From: Primulina eburnea
Lineage: Eukaryota > Streptophyta > Magnoliopsida > Lamiales > Gesneriaceae
Length of the DNA: 64,000 bases
Reading direction: 5' to 3'
Assembly: GCF_022965805.1 (NCBI RefSeq)
Contig: NC_133104.1
Span: 41,584,682-41,648,681, forward strand
Part shown: one piece after another, positions 23,515 through 34,099 of the stretch
How the letters are laid out: the number at the start of each line of letters is the position of its first letter
How positions within the stretch are numbered: the stretch's first letter is position 1
The notes under the pieces: generated by a model
What the model was told of the DNA's origin: nothing
The model's input: the letters and a program-made list of their open reading frames with translations, nothing else
Databases searched by the model: none
Program-made: the position numbers and the translations under genes

Positions 23515-23645
23515 ACCACTTCAAGAACTTTACAGCTCAACTGATATCAAGATTGCTTTGTCAAGATCTATATGTTTAGGAGGTCTTGAGTTCGAATCAT
23601 GAGAATGTAAAAGCTCCAGTATCTTGGTTGGAGAAGTTTTATGAA
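23515..23645 (+). mobile_element. tRNA-derived SINE-like sequence
   Basis: A polymerase III A-box-like CAGCTCAACTG at 23533-23543 is followed by a B-box-like GTTCGAATC at 23590-23598, about 50 bp apart. The DNA between does not fold into a proper tRNA, and no acceptor stem is visible. This pattern is typical of plant tRNA-derived SINEs. The 3' end and target duplication could not be fixed. Confidence 0.5.
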
Positions 23646-24330
23646 TAATGGCGCATAAAAAACTTGTGAAAGAAAAGACCCAAAATCAGGATATCCCATT
23701 ATCGTTACAATTTACTTAAACCTAACATTCCATAGGAAAACCATTAATGATGATAACCTTTCCTAGTAAATGAACAATAAATAATACAAGTTTTGTGGTC
23801 CAAAGAGAAATAATGTGCATTGCTTTATTTGGAGGTAAATGGGGACATGTTGGTTGGGTTGTCCTTATCGCTTTGTAGGAAGGTTAATTTGTAGAGTAAA
23901 CAAATAAATCATTGTTATCTTGATTGTTGGCTCCTTTCAAATTTTTAATCCCTGATAGAGATTTCATTTTTAGACTATTATTTTATTTTTCGTCTGAGAT
24001 CAACTAATAGTAACATAAATATAAACAAATTGAATAGAATAAAAACTAGAAATATTTTAATGTGCTAATTCGATCTTGAATCGCATATATGAACTCGATA
24101 TATTAGTCGATCCATTCGCGACCATCATTTATATATAAATTCTAATATCATGCCTAATAGTGGCGGGAGAGAGGCAACAAGCAAAAGTGGTGTTTGAATA
24201 GAATAATTCGATTTGAAGTTAGGAGATTGATTTGAGAACGAGTTTGAAATGATATTTGTATTAAATATATTTCAAGTCCATCGTAAATATCATTATAAGC
24301 ATCAAAAGGTATATATCAACAAAATAATAA
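23646..24330. other. AT-rich intergenic DNA, no gene seen
   Basis: Lies between the SINE-like copy and the 35-bp tandem duplication. No open frame with family features, inverted repeat or RNA gene was recognised. Confidence 0.4.
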
Positions 24331-24400
24331 TCAAAAGTATATATGTCACATAATACCTATAAATATCAAAAGTATGTATGTCACATAATACCTATAAATA
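24331..24400. repeat. 35-bp tandem duplication
   Basis: The phrase tcaaaagtatatatgtcaca, continuing through taatacctataaata, starts at 24331 and repeats at 24366 with one change (atat to gtat). A very recent two-copy array. Confidence 0.88.
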
Positions 24401-24624
24401 TCTACACAAGATTGGTGTCACTGCCATCAGCTTGATTTTGCTTGTCCCTGAAGATAAGAATCATAATAAAGTTTCGATCAGCAGGAACCTGCACCATCCT
24501 CCCTCTTTGGCTAAATATCCATCTTTTGCTTACAGTCATTAATATTAATATTTGGAAAAAACACGTTGAAAACAAATTTTATCATATAACTGTGTGTCTG
24601 AGTTTGTGTGTGTGTGTGTTTCTT

Positions 24625-24809
24625 GACAAAAATTTGTGTGAGACGGTCTCACGGATCATATTTTGTGAGACGGATATATCTTGTTCGGATCATCCATGAA
24701 AAAATATTTTTTTTTATACTAAGAGTATAATTTTTTATTGTGAATATCGGTAGGATTCACCCGTCTTACAGATAAAGATTCGTAAGACCGTCTCACAAGA
24801 GATCTACTC
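24625..24809 (+). mobile_element. Inverted-repeat MITE, copy C
   Basis: Starts GACAAAAATTTGTGTGAGAC and ends GAGATCTACTC, with the GTGAGACGGTCTCAC dyad on the left and TAAGACCGTCTCAC on the right. It is flanked by GTGTTTCTT at 24616-24624 and 24810-24818, a perfect 9-bp duplication. The left target lies at the end of a (TG)n tract. 185 bp. Confidence 0.92.
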
Positions 24810-24818
24810 GTGTTTCTT

Positions 24819-25457
24819 ATGCATTATGTGTAGATGAAGATGCCAATTTAGGTTTGATTCGATAGGTCAACTCCACTCGTTGTGATAAAAGATGAGTTGA
24901 GTCAATGTTTAGCAATTTATTTGGAAGTGAGTTAAAATGAGTTAGCTCATTTGGGTTATGGATTATGGCATGCTGGGTCAAGTCGGGTTAGCATGCCATT
25001 TATGTTCGTTACTTTGTTTATATATTAGTTTATTGTTATTTTAATTCTTTACTATATTTGTCTTTGTATATTTTGTGTCCAAATAACGAAAATGATACAC
25101 ATATTAAAATAATATTTTTATTGGTGACATATCAAATATTGTAGAGATCAAGAATGAAGAAAAAGAGCGAAAAGGATGGAGAAGAATATTATGAAATAAT
25201 ACAATAGTTGATACATTTTGAAGAATTGCATATTATTTATTTAGTTTTTTAGGACTTTTGTTAAATTTTAATTACTCTCAATTTCTTATGCTACTCGAAA
25301 CAGAAACAGAATCAGAATCAAATGAATCATTTAAGAAATACTCCTTGTTATAACTTATACATATACCCCACGAATTCTCAGTCCTAGAAACTTTAATTTA
25401 CACTATTTGATTTATAGTTCCCAAAACATATTATTACATGTTTATATAAAAAAAAAA
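24819..25457. other. AT-rich intergenic DNA, no gene seen
   Basis: Contains gagttagctcatttgggtta-type low-complexity text (24870-25010) and poly-A near 25450. No coding or structural feature stands up. Confidence 0.4.
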
Positions 25458-25626
25458 GATAAAAACTTGTGTGAGACGGTCTCACGGGTCGTATTTGTGA
25501 GACGAATCTCTTATTTGGGTTATCCATGAAAAAGTATCACTTTTTATGCTAAGAATATTACTTTTTATTGTGAATATGAGTAGGGCATATTAAGATCCGT
25601 GAGACGGTCTCACATGATACCCATTC
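25458..25626 (+). mobile_element. Inverted-repeat MITE, copy D (internally shortened)
   Basis: Starts GATAAAAACTTGTGTGAGAC with the same dyad, and ends gagacggtctcacatgatac. About 13-16 bp present in the other copies before the right dyad (gttgacccgtctcacagat) are lost or replaced. No target duplication is recognisable: the left flank is poly-A and the right flank is ttgtttcta. This is the only copy without one, so the right flank may have been rearranged. Confidence 0.82.
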
Positions 25627-25629
25627 TTG

Positions 25630-26730
25630 TTTCTATTCCATCACAAACCATGGACATGTTTCATCATCCCTATCCGGGGATGGTTAAACCTGCGGGCTCG
25701 AATCACAAATTCATACAAGAAGATAGTGGAAAAGCGATATGTTACGATATATTATCTGGGATTCATGGTAATCCACACATAATATACGAATTATCCACGA
25801 CCATGCCGGGCAGCATAATATCCTCTTTGATGCCACCCGAGTCGAACAGTGGAGTCGGGTCGGGAACTCTACCAGGTAAGCTATCAAGAATACGGGAAGA
25901 AATATGAGCTAAGACGGCGAACTGGAAGGAAGATTCTTCGTTTGCCTTTGAAAGATCTGCCAATAAGAAAAACAACCACGTGAATGGGCGCCGGAGGGGG
26001 TCCCCGGCGTGGCCACTCCGATGCTTAAGTCAGCAGGGTACTCAAGCAATAAAACCAATGTAGCCAAGTGATGGCTGTGATATTGGTGTGCAATAAATGA
26101 GTGTGTTAAATGTTCATTAATATCTGAATGAAGGAATAAATGCAAAACCTGGTATTTATAGTGGAGGAAATAATGATGACCTCGTTTTTTGGGACGTGCG
26201 CATTAAATATACTAGGGCGGCTGATTATACCCTATTGTTCTGACATGTCAAATCATATATTAGTCATATCCCATCTGTCCAGTCACTCATTAATGTTAAC
26301 AGGTCGGCCGCGTGTATTTTATTAAGTCAACATCATTAAATGCCTCCCTCGCTTCGAGATGTCAGAAGAGAAGTTATACCAGAACTCTGGTGCCATGTCC
26401 TGAATCAACCACTCGGGAGATGGGCTGTCCTGACCCGGGCATCGCTCATGGGCCTGACCCATGACCCGAGCATTCCCGAGATCAACTGCCCGGGACATAT
26501 CGGGGTATCATCACTCTTCATATGGAATCGGATTGGAATCCAATAGTGGGATATTTTCAAGGAAGGATCATGAATCAATGCATGGGAATAATCAGGAAAA
26601 TAATACTGACAATTAAACTGGTGATAATAGAAATGATGGGTCCAACAGTTCTGTTTCATTGCTCAATCAACATAATTCATTTCTCAAGGGATGGGATTAT
26701 GCACCGTCGTGATTATATATCATCATGATT
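25630..26730 (-). mobile_element. Probable LTR or LTR-retrotransposon fragment
   Basis: This ~1.1-kb block is more GC-rich than its surroundings. Read on the minus strand it has CCGGG-rich upstream text (26410-26510), a TATA-like TATAAATACC near 26150-26160, then GACTTAAGCATCGGAG and CCCCGGCG/CCGGCGCC text (26000-26030). This order matches the U3-R-U5 layout of plant LTR retrotransposons. No gag or pol is present and I could not define TG...CA ends or a 5-bp duplication. It could be a solo LTR. Confidence 0.45.
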
Positions 26731-28081
26731 GAATCGATAGCTGACGTTATAGATACACATCTGTTCCTATTAATATGAAATGCGCGCAGTTTGATGAGTT
26801 GTTTATTAAAAAAAAAATTATAAATATTTTGTGATATAAACAGCATTTAGAGTGTACTCAACTATTTAAGCTCAAAATGATATTTGTTCGTCACACACTT
26901 GTAAAATAGTATGGACGATTTTTGATATATAATTTAAAGTTTAAAATCATGTAATCTAAAGTGTACAGATGGTAAAAAAAAAGTGAAACAATATATTTCT
27001 TTAAAATTATTATTAAGCACGACGTATTACTAGAGATTTGGTTTTTAGGATAACTGATTTCGACATAAAGCACGAATAACAATATAGCATGAAGAAACAA
27101 GTTGTCTTGTTTTTTTTTCGAGGGAATAAGTTGTAAGTCATGGAAATCAATTTTATTTACGGGAGGAATTTTCGAAATATGTGTCAAGTTAAAAATAAAT
27201 AAATTCTTATCCCTTCAACTTAGATAGAATTGAGTGTGCCTAATACTCGAGATAGCATTTAGGCCTGTCTCGTTTTTAAATATTGTTTCGGAAGGAATTT
27301 TTTTGTTATATATAACAGAGAAACTATACAAACTAAGTTTTAAAAAAATTATTTTGAATATCACCTGATTTTTTAAAACTCAATGAAAATATATTTTGAA
27401 TATCATCAGACTTTTATAGAGTATGCACAAATCTTAGTTTAATACTTCTAAACTTTTAAAATCTATAAAAATCATTAAAAGTCAATAAATCTTCTACATT
27501 GAATACACAACCCTTGATTGATTTGAGAGTAGACTATATGCTTATTTCTTCCAAGAATTAACAGGAAACACAGACTCATTATAACATAAAATAGTTTAAT
27601 TTATGCTGTATTCAGAGTAACCTGATCAGTGTAATGCATTATGCATGTCATTGATTTTATATAAATTTACACGAATTTATAAAAGCTATCATCATTTTGT
27701 TTCACCGTAAATTTTGCCATCTGGAAGGTAAAGTTCCACGAGGGGTGTATGATCTGTTTATACCACTGAAAAATGCTTGAGAACAATGAACTCCGGAAGA
27801 TCAAAAGTTGCCACCGTGTAATGAATTCTTATACCAGGAAACGAATAGAAAAAGAATTAACACCCATGCAATTTAAAGTCGTGCAATCCTATCAACTCAA
27901 CAGCATAACCTTTTTTGGTCACTGAAACGTCCTCTCCCAAGTCTATGCCTCTTTCTCCACCAAATAAATCCGAGGGTGTGACCAACTAACAATCCCAATA
28001 ATCAGAAACTGGTTTCTTAGAAGCTAGGATCCCATCAGCGCTTGCAGATAATGAAAAGGAATATTTACGAAAATTCAGGTG
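26731..28081. other. Intergenic DNA and probable 3' UTR of the kinase gene
   Basis: AT-rich, with a local near-duplication at 27340-27430 (gaatatcacctgattttt / gaatatcatcagactttt). The last ~300 bp before 28082 are less AT-rich and are probably the 3' untranslated region of the minus-strand kinase. No other gene seen. Confidence 0.45.
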
Positions 28082-31000
28082 TTATCTTGGGGTCACCTGA
28101 GTGATTGTCGTGGGAAAAGTACTCATTTGATGGCTAGTTGAAGCTTCTGAGGACTTGTTATTAACCGTTGTGCCACTTACCAGACCCGAGGTTGCAAAGA
28201 AACCGGGAGGTGTGAGTTGCTTTTCGTTAAGACGTACATTTTTGGAGAGCATTTCAATGACCTGGCTCATTAACGGCCTCCTGCTACCATTTGCTTGGGT
28301 GCAGAAAAGGGCCACTTTCATGTACCTAAGAACCTGGTCCTCTGGAAATGCTTCCAATTCTGGGTCGACTAGATCCAAGAGTTTACCTTCTTCGTGTAGC
28401 TCCCATGCCTGTGAAGCAACCAATGCCGATGAGAGAAGGAATTATAGTGATAGGCACAAACAATAAAAAGAACTCAAAATAATATAATGGCTTGGAAGGA
28501 TGCAACTTCAGGAAAAAAATAAGCAATTTCGAGCAGGAAATGAAGTTTACTGTCGAGATACTAGTCCATTTTATCTAACTTATGAGGAGATACTGTGTAG
28601 ACAAAAGGTAAATGACTCAATCTCATTTTTGCTGTTCAGTTATCAGAGGATAATTAAAATCAAAAGTGATACAAAAAATTACAACCAAATATTCCTAACC
28701 CATTCGACAAGCAATTTGTGCATTCCCCCATGATTGGTGTTTCCACTGCTCCTGCCACTTACAACTTCGAGAGTTAGAACCCCGAAGCTGTATACATCGG
28801 CCTTCATAGTTAACTGGCCACCTAATGCATATTCAGGTGCCAGGTAGCCACTGCTTAGAACAACCCCAAGGTACAAATTAGGACCATAACTTTCAACGTT
28901 GCAGTAAATACAACTCTCAATTAGCTGTCAGGACTACAGTGCCATTATTTGTTGTGGTGTAGAATCAAAGAGGAAAATCAGACATACGTTGTTCCTGCTA
29001 TTTTTGTGCTGATGTGGGTGATATCTTCAGGGAAAAGTTTAGCTAATCCAAAGTCTCCAATTTTAGGTCGGAAGTCCTTGTCCAGGAGTATATTACTAGC
29101 TTTGATATCTCTGTGCACAATGCGAGGTACAAGTTCTTCATGAAGATATGCAAGTCCACGAGCAGTTCCCAAGCAGATGTTAGACCTCTTTTCCCAGTTC
29201 AGAATAACAGACCTGTTCATACCTGAAATACAGGCAAGCATTATGTTCAGTCTACATTGGATACTGTGGGAATCTTTTAAATAGATTCAAATGTCACAGT
29301 ACTCTATCCAATTACCTAACAACGCTCGATCGATGCTCTTATTCTCTAAATATTCATAGACCAAAATGTGGTTGGTACCGTTAATGCAGCACCCAACTAA
29401 CTCAACTAGATTTGGGTGTTTAACATTGGATATAGTGTCAATCTCAGTTAAAAACTCACGCACTCCTTGCTTTGACCCGGTAGAAAGTGTCTTCACAGCT
29501 ACTTTCTTTCCATTTTTTAGGGTTCCCTGTGAGATTGCAGTGGGTTTAATACGAAGAAAATAACAATGCAGGAATGATAGTTGAACGTTTCAATGTCCCA
29601 TCATCTTAATAGTTCATAAATATGCGACCATCAAACAAAATAGTACTGGTTGAAGCAATTTTCTCTGCCTACAATACAGACCATTAAGAGAAAAACCAGC
29701 ATGGAGATTCTTTGATTTCCTCTATTCATGTTTATTTGCTTAAATTAGAAAGATGATAAACAGTAAGAAAGTAGTTAGAACTTCGATGCATGTTATATCT
29801 TAATACCAGCAAAGGGTGGTGAAAATCAGATTACATACTGGCTGAAAGATGAAATTTTGCTGTGCAATATTTACATTTTAAAGTTATGTCGTTCAGACAT
29901 GATGAATAGAGACTATGCGGCATTGAGTTAATACCTTGTAAACTGTCCCAAACCCTCCTCGTCCTATTTTGTTACTGTGATGGAAGTTGTTTGTTGCTTC
30001 TCTTAACTCATTGTATGAGAAGTTCTTCGTCTTACCAATTTGGGGCCCTAGACAGATATCTAAAATAAATCAATCAATCAAAGGAAAAAAATATACCAAG
30101 TAATAATTTCTGGACCGTCCTTAGAAAAATATTGAATGGAAATAAGCACCATTACCAACCACATGATTATATTTTCAGTGCCCCTACATGTTTCTTAAAT
30201 TAAGATTGACGTTTGCACATCCAAGCACTTGCCCAGATCCCAAATATGTTCTAGATGGAAGTTGCAGATAGTTCAATGAGTGTGTCACACATGCAAGCTC
30301 ATTCATACTCATGTTTCCCGCGGCAACCTTACCAACTTTGTGTGGTAGAATTAGGTTAAGTTGATGTTAACTCAGATTTATTTCCATGCAGTCCAAACAT
30401 TCATATATCTGTGGCAGCACATGACAATAAAACTGTGAATGAGGTTCATTTCATGTAATTTGTTTGATCAAGTGTTTAAATTTCGATGCTCAAAGACAAT
30501 TGAGCATCTCATAATGATTGAACAATGGTTCGGTGATGTAAAGCTCGTAACTTGTTACATCGGTGATATTTTGAAATACTTATTGATGCTTTATTACTAA
30601 AATGTCAATATGATTGCTACTATAGCCATAGTCACAACACTAATCATCTCGCTACATTCAAAATATTCACATCAGATCACATCTTTAAGTAAGGTCCTCA
30701 ATGTGAATCCTCGTTTTCCATCTACATAACTTCAAACAGTTCTTTTTAGCATTCCAAACTTACAGCCTCTTCATCCAACTTCACCAAACTATCAACAGTG
30801 CAAACAAAATCTTCAGTTAATGGTCTACATGGTGGAAAATTTTGAGTTAGAAGTTAGTCATCTTTCATAAAAAAGCAACAATGCCAACATGATGAAGCCG
30901 CTTTGTGACTGAACCATCAGCATCCATGGAAATTAAAAGCAATCATGAAATCCCACCCTCTGCCTCTGGCATAAAGGGTGTATCTTCACCAAAAACTACA

Positions 31001-31159
31001 ACGCAGAACCTTTAGAACTTGGTAGTTTTACATTGAAGATTGCAAAGAATGTGGATGAGTTAAGAAGAACAAACCTTCTTGGTCTTCTGTCGACTGACGA
31101 GCATCTTTATTCTGTTTCTTCTGGTGCAAAGTTAAGGCACCAAAGCAGCAACAGCCCAT
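28082..31159 (-). CDS. Receptor-like cytoplasmic serine/threonine kinase, CRPK1 type
   Basis: Six exons on the minus strand: 31159-31075, 30059-29935, 29526-29316, 29222-28988, 28850-28700 and 28408-28082, giving 377 residues. No signal peptide or membrane segment is present. The N-terminus MGCCCFG fits N-myristoylation plus palmitoylation, so plasma-membrane anchoring is inferred. Kinase features: glycine loop GRGGFGTV (61-68), Lys82 in VAVK, catalytic HRD (176-178), DFG (196-198), and YLAPEYA; it is an RD kinase with all key residues. The tail is Ser/Thr-rich. Closest family known to me is Arabidopsis CRPK1 (At1g16670) and At3g09010, RLCKs related to the LRR-VIII/DUF26 group; CRPK1 phosphorylates 14-3-3 proteins during cold. 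Substrate here is unknown. Confidence 0.92.
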
Positions 31160-31211
31160 GTCCCTGATGGTCTATTGCACTAATCTGCCTACTCCAACAC
31201 TGGTGTCTCAA

Positions 31212-31838
31212 TCTGGAGAACAAAGAGCTACATGAGACATTTCTATCAGACATCACTAGTTTTTTCCACAGAATTTCTCCAGCCATCAGCTAGCCCTGCA
31301 CACTATCCAAAGCATGATTGTATTCAAAAGTTCACGTGTTGCGAACAGCATTCTCTTGTTATCTCGCGAAAGGACAGCACAGTTCATACAGCGAATTGGA
31401 ATTTGGTATCCATTGGTAATTTATAGTAATTTCAAAAAATATAAGGATCACTTCCCAAATATGTTAAGCCTCCACTTCACGTCTATTGCCCTCCATCCCT
31501 CAAATCCCTGGTTTCAGAATTAATTTGGCAAAACTCAACTATTTTCATGCAAATATTTACAAATGTTCAGCATCACAATGTCCAAACATGAAAATTTTAC
31601 AGTAGCGAGTTCCAATGCACCAGTTGACTAACCAACCAAGTTCCACCCCACACCGACCCCCACCCCCGCCTACGCTCAGATAAACACACGAACCACGAAC
31701 ACAACGCTTAACCTCTTAGAATCACAAGATTAAACCGGTATCATATTTTGATTGACCAGATTAGTGCACACTCCTCTTGATAACACTACAAGGTGCATAC
31801 AGAAAAGCAAGGCAACCACTCCACCGAGATCGCCTACC
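31212..31838 (-). other. Possible 5' UTR intron of the kinase gene
   Basis: On the minus strand a donor-like CAAAG|GTAGGCG (exon end 31838) and acceptor-like TTCTCCAG|ATTGAG (exon start 31212) bracket DNA upstream of the ATG at 31159. A GC-richer block at 31965-32160 would then be the leader and promoter-proximal DNA. This is inference from splice-site appearance only. Confidence 0.35.
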
Positions 31839-32169
31839 TTTGATTTAGACACAATTCGCATAACTTGAATTTCAGCACGCAACACAAACCCAGGGGCACA
31901 AAAACAATTAGTAAACACACAGACAAGTAAAATTCAGCAGTCAATACAGATACTAACAAATTATTCAGCGAGATCGGAGCTCGATAAGAATGAAGGAGTC
32001 TGCGAACTCTGAAAGCTGCAGCTGGAGAGCGAAGAGCGCCAGCAAACGTGGGCGTATCGCGTGTAGCGATTCAATCATACAGTGTGGAATCGCGTTTTTG
32101 GTCGCTGTAGAGGCGAAGAACTTTGGCGAGAATAGAGAGAAAGTGTCAAGAGTCATTTCTAGCGCGAGC

Positions 32170-33340
32170 AGTCTTCTCCCTCAAAAATTAAAACCAATGC
32201 AATTGACACCCCAAAACAACATTAGTTTGACTCATTCCACCCGGTTTATTTATTTATTTTTTTTTTTTTTAAGAGTACCTGGGCTGTAGCCCGGGTGATT
32301 TATATATTTTTAATTACGTATTAAGTTAAATTAAATGATTTTCTAGTCGGTAGATATATCCATGAATAAAAAAAGTCCAACGATCTTGACTTGATCCATT
32401 TTATTCAGCTTTTATGAGGCTACCCTAAAATGAAAACATTCAAGATACGAAATTGTAATTAGATTTGTCTTATTACCAATCACTCGAATCCTCAACCTTA
32501 AATCAATTTGCTCAAGTACACTCACTATATATTTGTACAAAGTTGAGTCAAATCCTCACCTCAAATCTTATATTTTTTTCAAGTTTTGAAATCTTGCCAA
32601 TTCATTGTATCAATTCAATTAATTCCAATTTATAAATGCATCAGTATTAATTTTTTAGCTGATCTCATCTTATTCTATTTGAACTCATAGTTTTGTCATA
32701 AGCTTGCTTCACTTGCATCATCTTCTACTTATGTTTAGCTTAGGTTGGTAACCAAAAGAATATTTTAAATGGTTCGACATTGACAAGATTTATATTATCG
32801 ATAAGAAGGAGCACCTGATGGAATATGAAATGCATCATTTAAGGTGTCAGCTATAACATTATGAGCTCGATATAGTTTGTCACGAGAATTTTTAAAAAAT
32901 ATCCACTATCTCATAATTATGATTTGTGCCAAGAGTTGTTTGAAATAAAAAAAAATTGTAAAATTATAATATGATGGTATTGAGAGAGAGATAGATTATT
33001 TAAGTATTAACTAAGATTATGTAACTAATAAATATTATACTTTAAACAATCATAAATCAAATTTTTATGGTACGTCAATTCAGCTTATCTTTTTATTTTT
33101 TAGTTAAAAAATATTTAGATATAACCATTTTATTTAAGATTCATAATTTTCTTTGCAAGGTGATGGAGATATAAAATATTACAATGTCAAAATTTTGACC
33201 GTAGTTTTCATATTTTACGAGTTAGCAAAAATATTGAAGATCTTGTTAATAAAAAATATTTTTAAATTACAATGAACATATATCTTATTATTTTAATTGT
33301 CGTATATTATTTTATTTTTCGTTAAAAATTCTACTCTGAG
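32170..33340. other. AT-rich intergenic DNA between divergent kinase and MED16 genes
   Basis: Upstream of the kinase leader. Poly-T near 32255-32270 and several long AT stretches. No gene, RNA or bounded element recognised. Confidence 0.4.
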
Positions 33341-33344
33341 TAAT

Positions 33345-34090
33345 GGCGGAGCCAGGATTTTTAGTTAACATGGAATGCCTCCAAAATTGTGTTGGTCGGT
33401 ACTTTACAAACAAGCCTCCATCTGCCAAAAAAAATAATTAAAAAATGTGTTGGTCGGTCTCATAAATTTCTTCATTCTAAGCCACTCTCGAATCTCTTTT
33501 CAAATCAACTTTATTACCTCAAGCAGAAGAATAAATGTGATGTTGATTCATCCTCCCCGTTGCAAAAAACACATTTCTTATCATGAATATAGCATTGTCG
33601 GCTCGTGTGAGGAGCTTCCATGAGCGAACAACCGAAGTGTGACACGATATTTCCAAAGCCAATTACCAACTTTGTGTACAAAGAAATCATCATATGCACG
33701 GCTTATTCCTCTACACTGACAGAACCAGCTCTCAAGTATCGTTGTTGCATTCCCAACCGACCCCTGCCCACAATCAATTCGTCGCGGATTTTCAATAGTT
33801 GTTTAATACTTGGTGATTCATCCTTGTGTCATCTCCAATCCCAATCAGTTTCAAATTTGATGTGAGTTCGACGAACTCATTTAACAAACAATGAACCAGT
33901 CTGTTTGTGTATCATCCAGAGTGTCTTACCAAAAAGTGCATTGTTCCAAGTCAACAAAATCTCAATACCCATGTCTCTGTCTTCCTTAAGTTTACGAAGC
34001 GAGTCGCAAGGATGTTTTGCATGTCATCTCGTTTTAATGTCCGTATGCCATCTCGTAAAAAATCGAGAAAACATAAAACTCATATATATA
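33345..34090 (-). pseudogene. Non-LTR (LINE) retrotransposon remnant with RT zinc-binding motif
   Basis: On the minus strand 33699-33514 encodes HDKKCVFCNGEDESTSHLFF, the C-x2-C...H-x4-C pattern of the zinc-binding domain that follows plant LINE reverse transcriptases (zf-RVT). Upstream on the same strand, frames shift but ESPSIKQLLKIRDEL and NWLWKYRVTL-like text remain, as in the linker before that domain. Stops and frameshifts show it is dead. The 5' part with the polymerase is not present. Confidence 0.7.
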
Positions 34091-34099
34091 TCAAATTAA

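Noticed and set aside
23533..23598. Possible tRNA gene
   Set aside because: A and B boxes are present but no acceptor stem, anticodon arm or D-arm fold; better explained as a SINE.
22651..24818. Repeated short dyads resembling a CRISPR array
   Set aside because: The dyads are ends of transposable elements with target duplications, with irregular spacing, in a plant nuclear genome.
25763..25975. Small frames in the LTR-like region
   Set aside because: Short, overlapping, with no gag/pol similarity.
31990..32289. Open frames on both strands around the kinase leader
   Set aside because: Composition fits a 5' leader/promoter; no domain, and they overlap each other.
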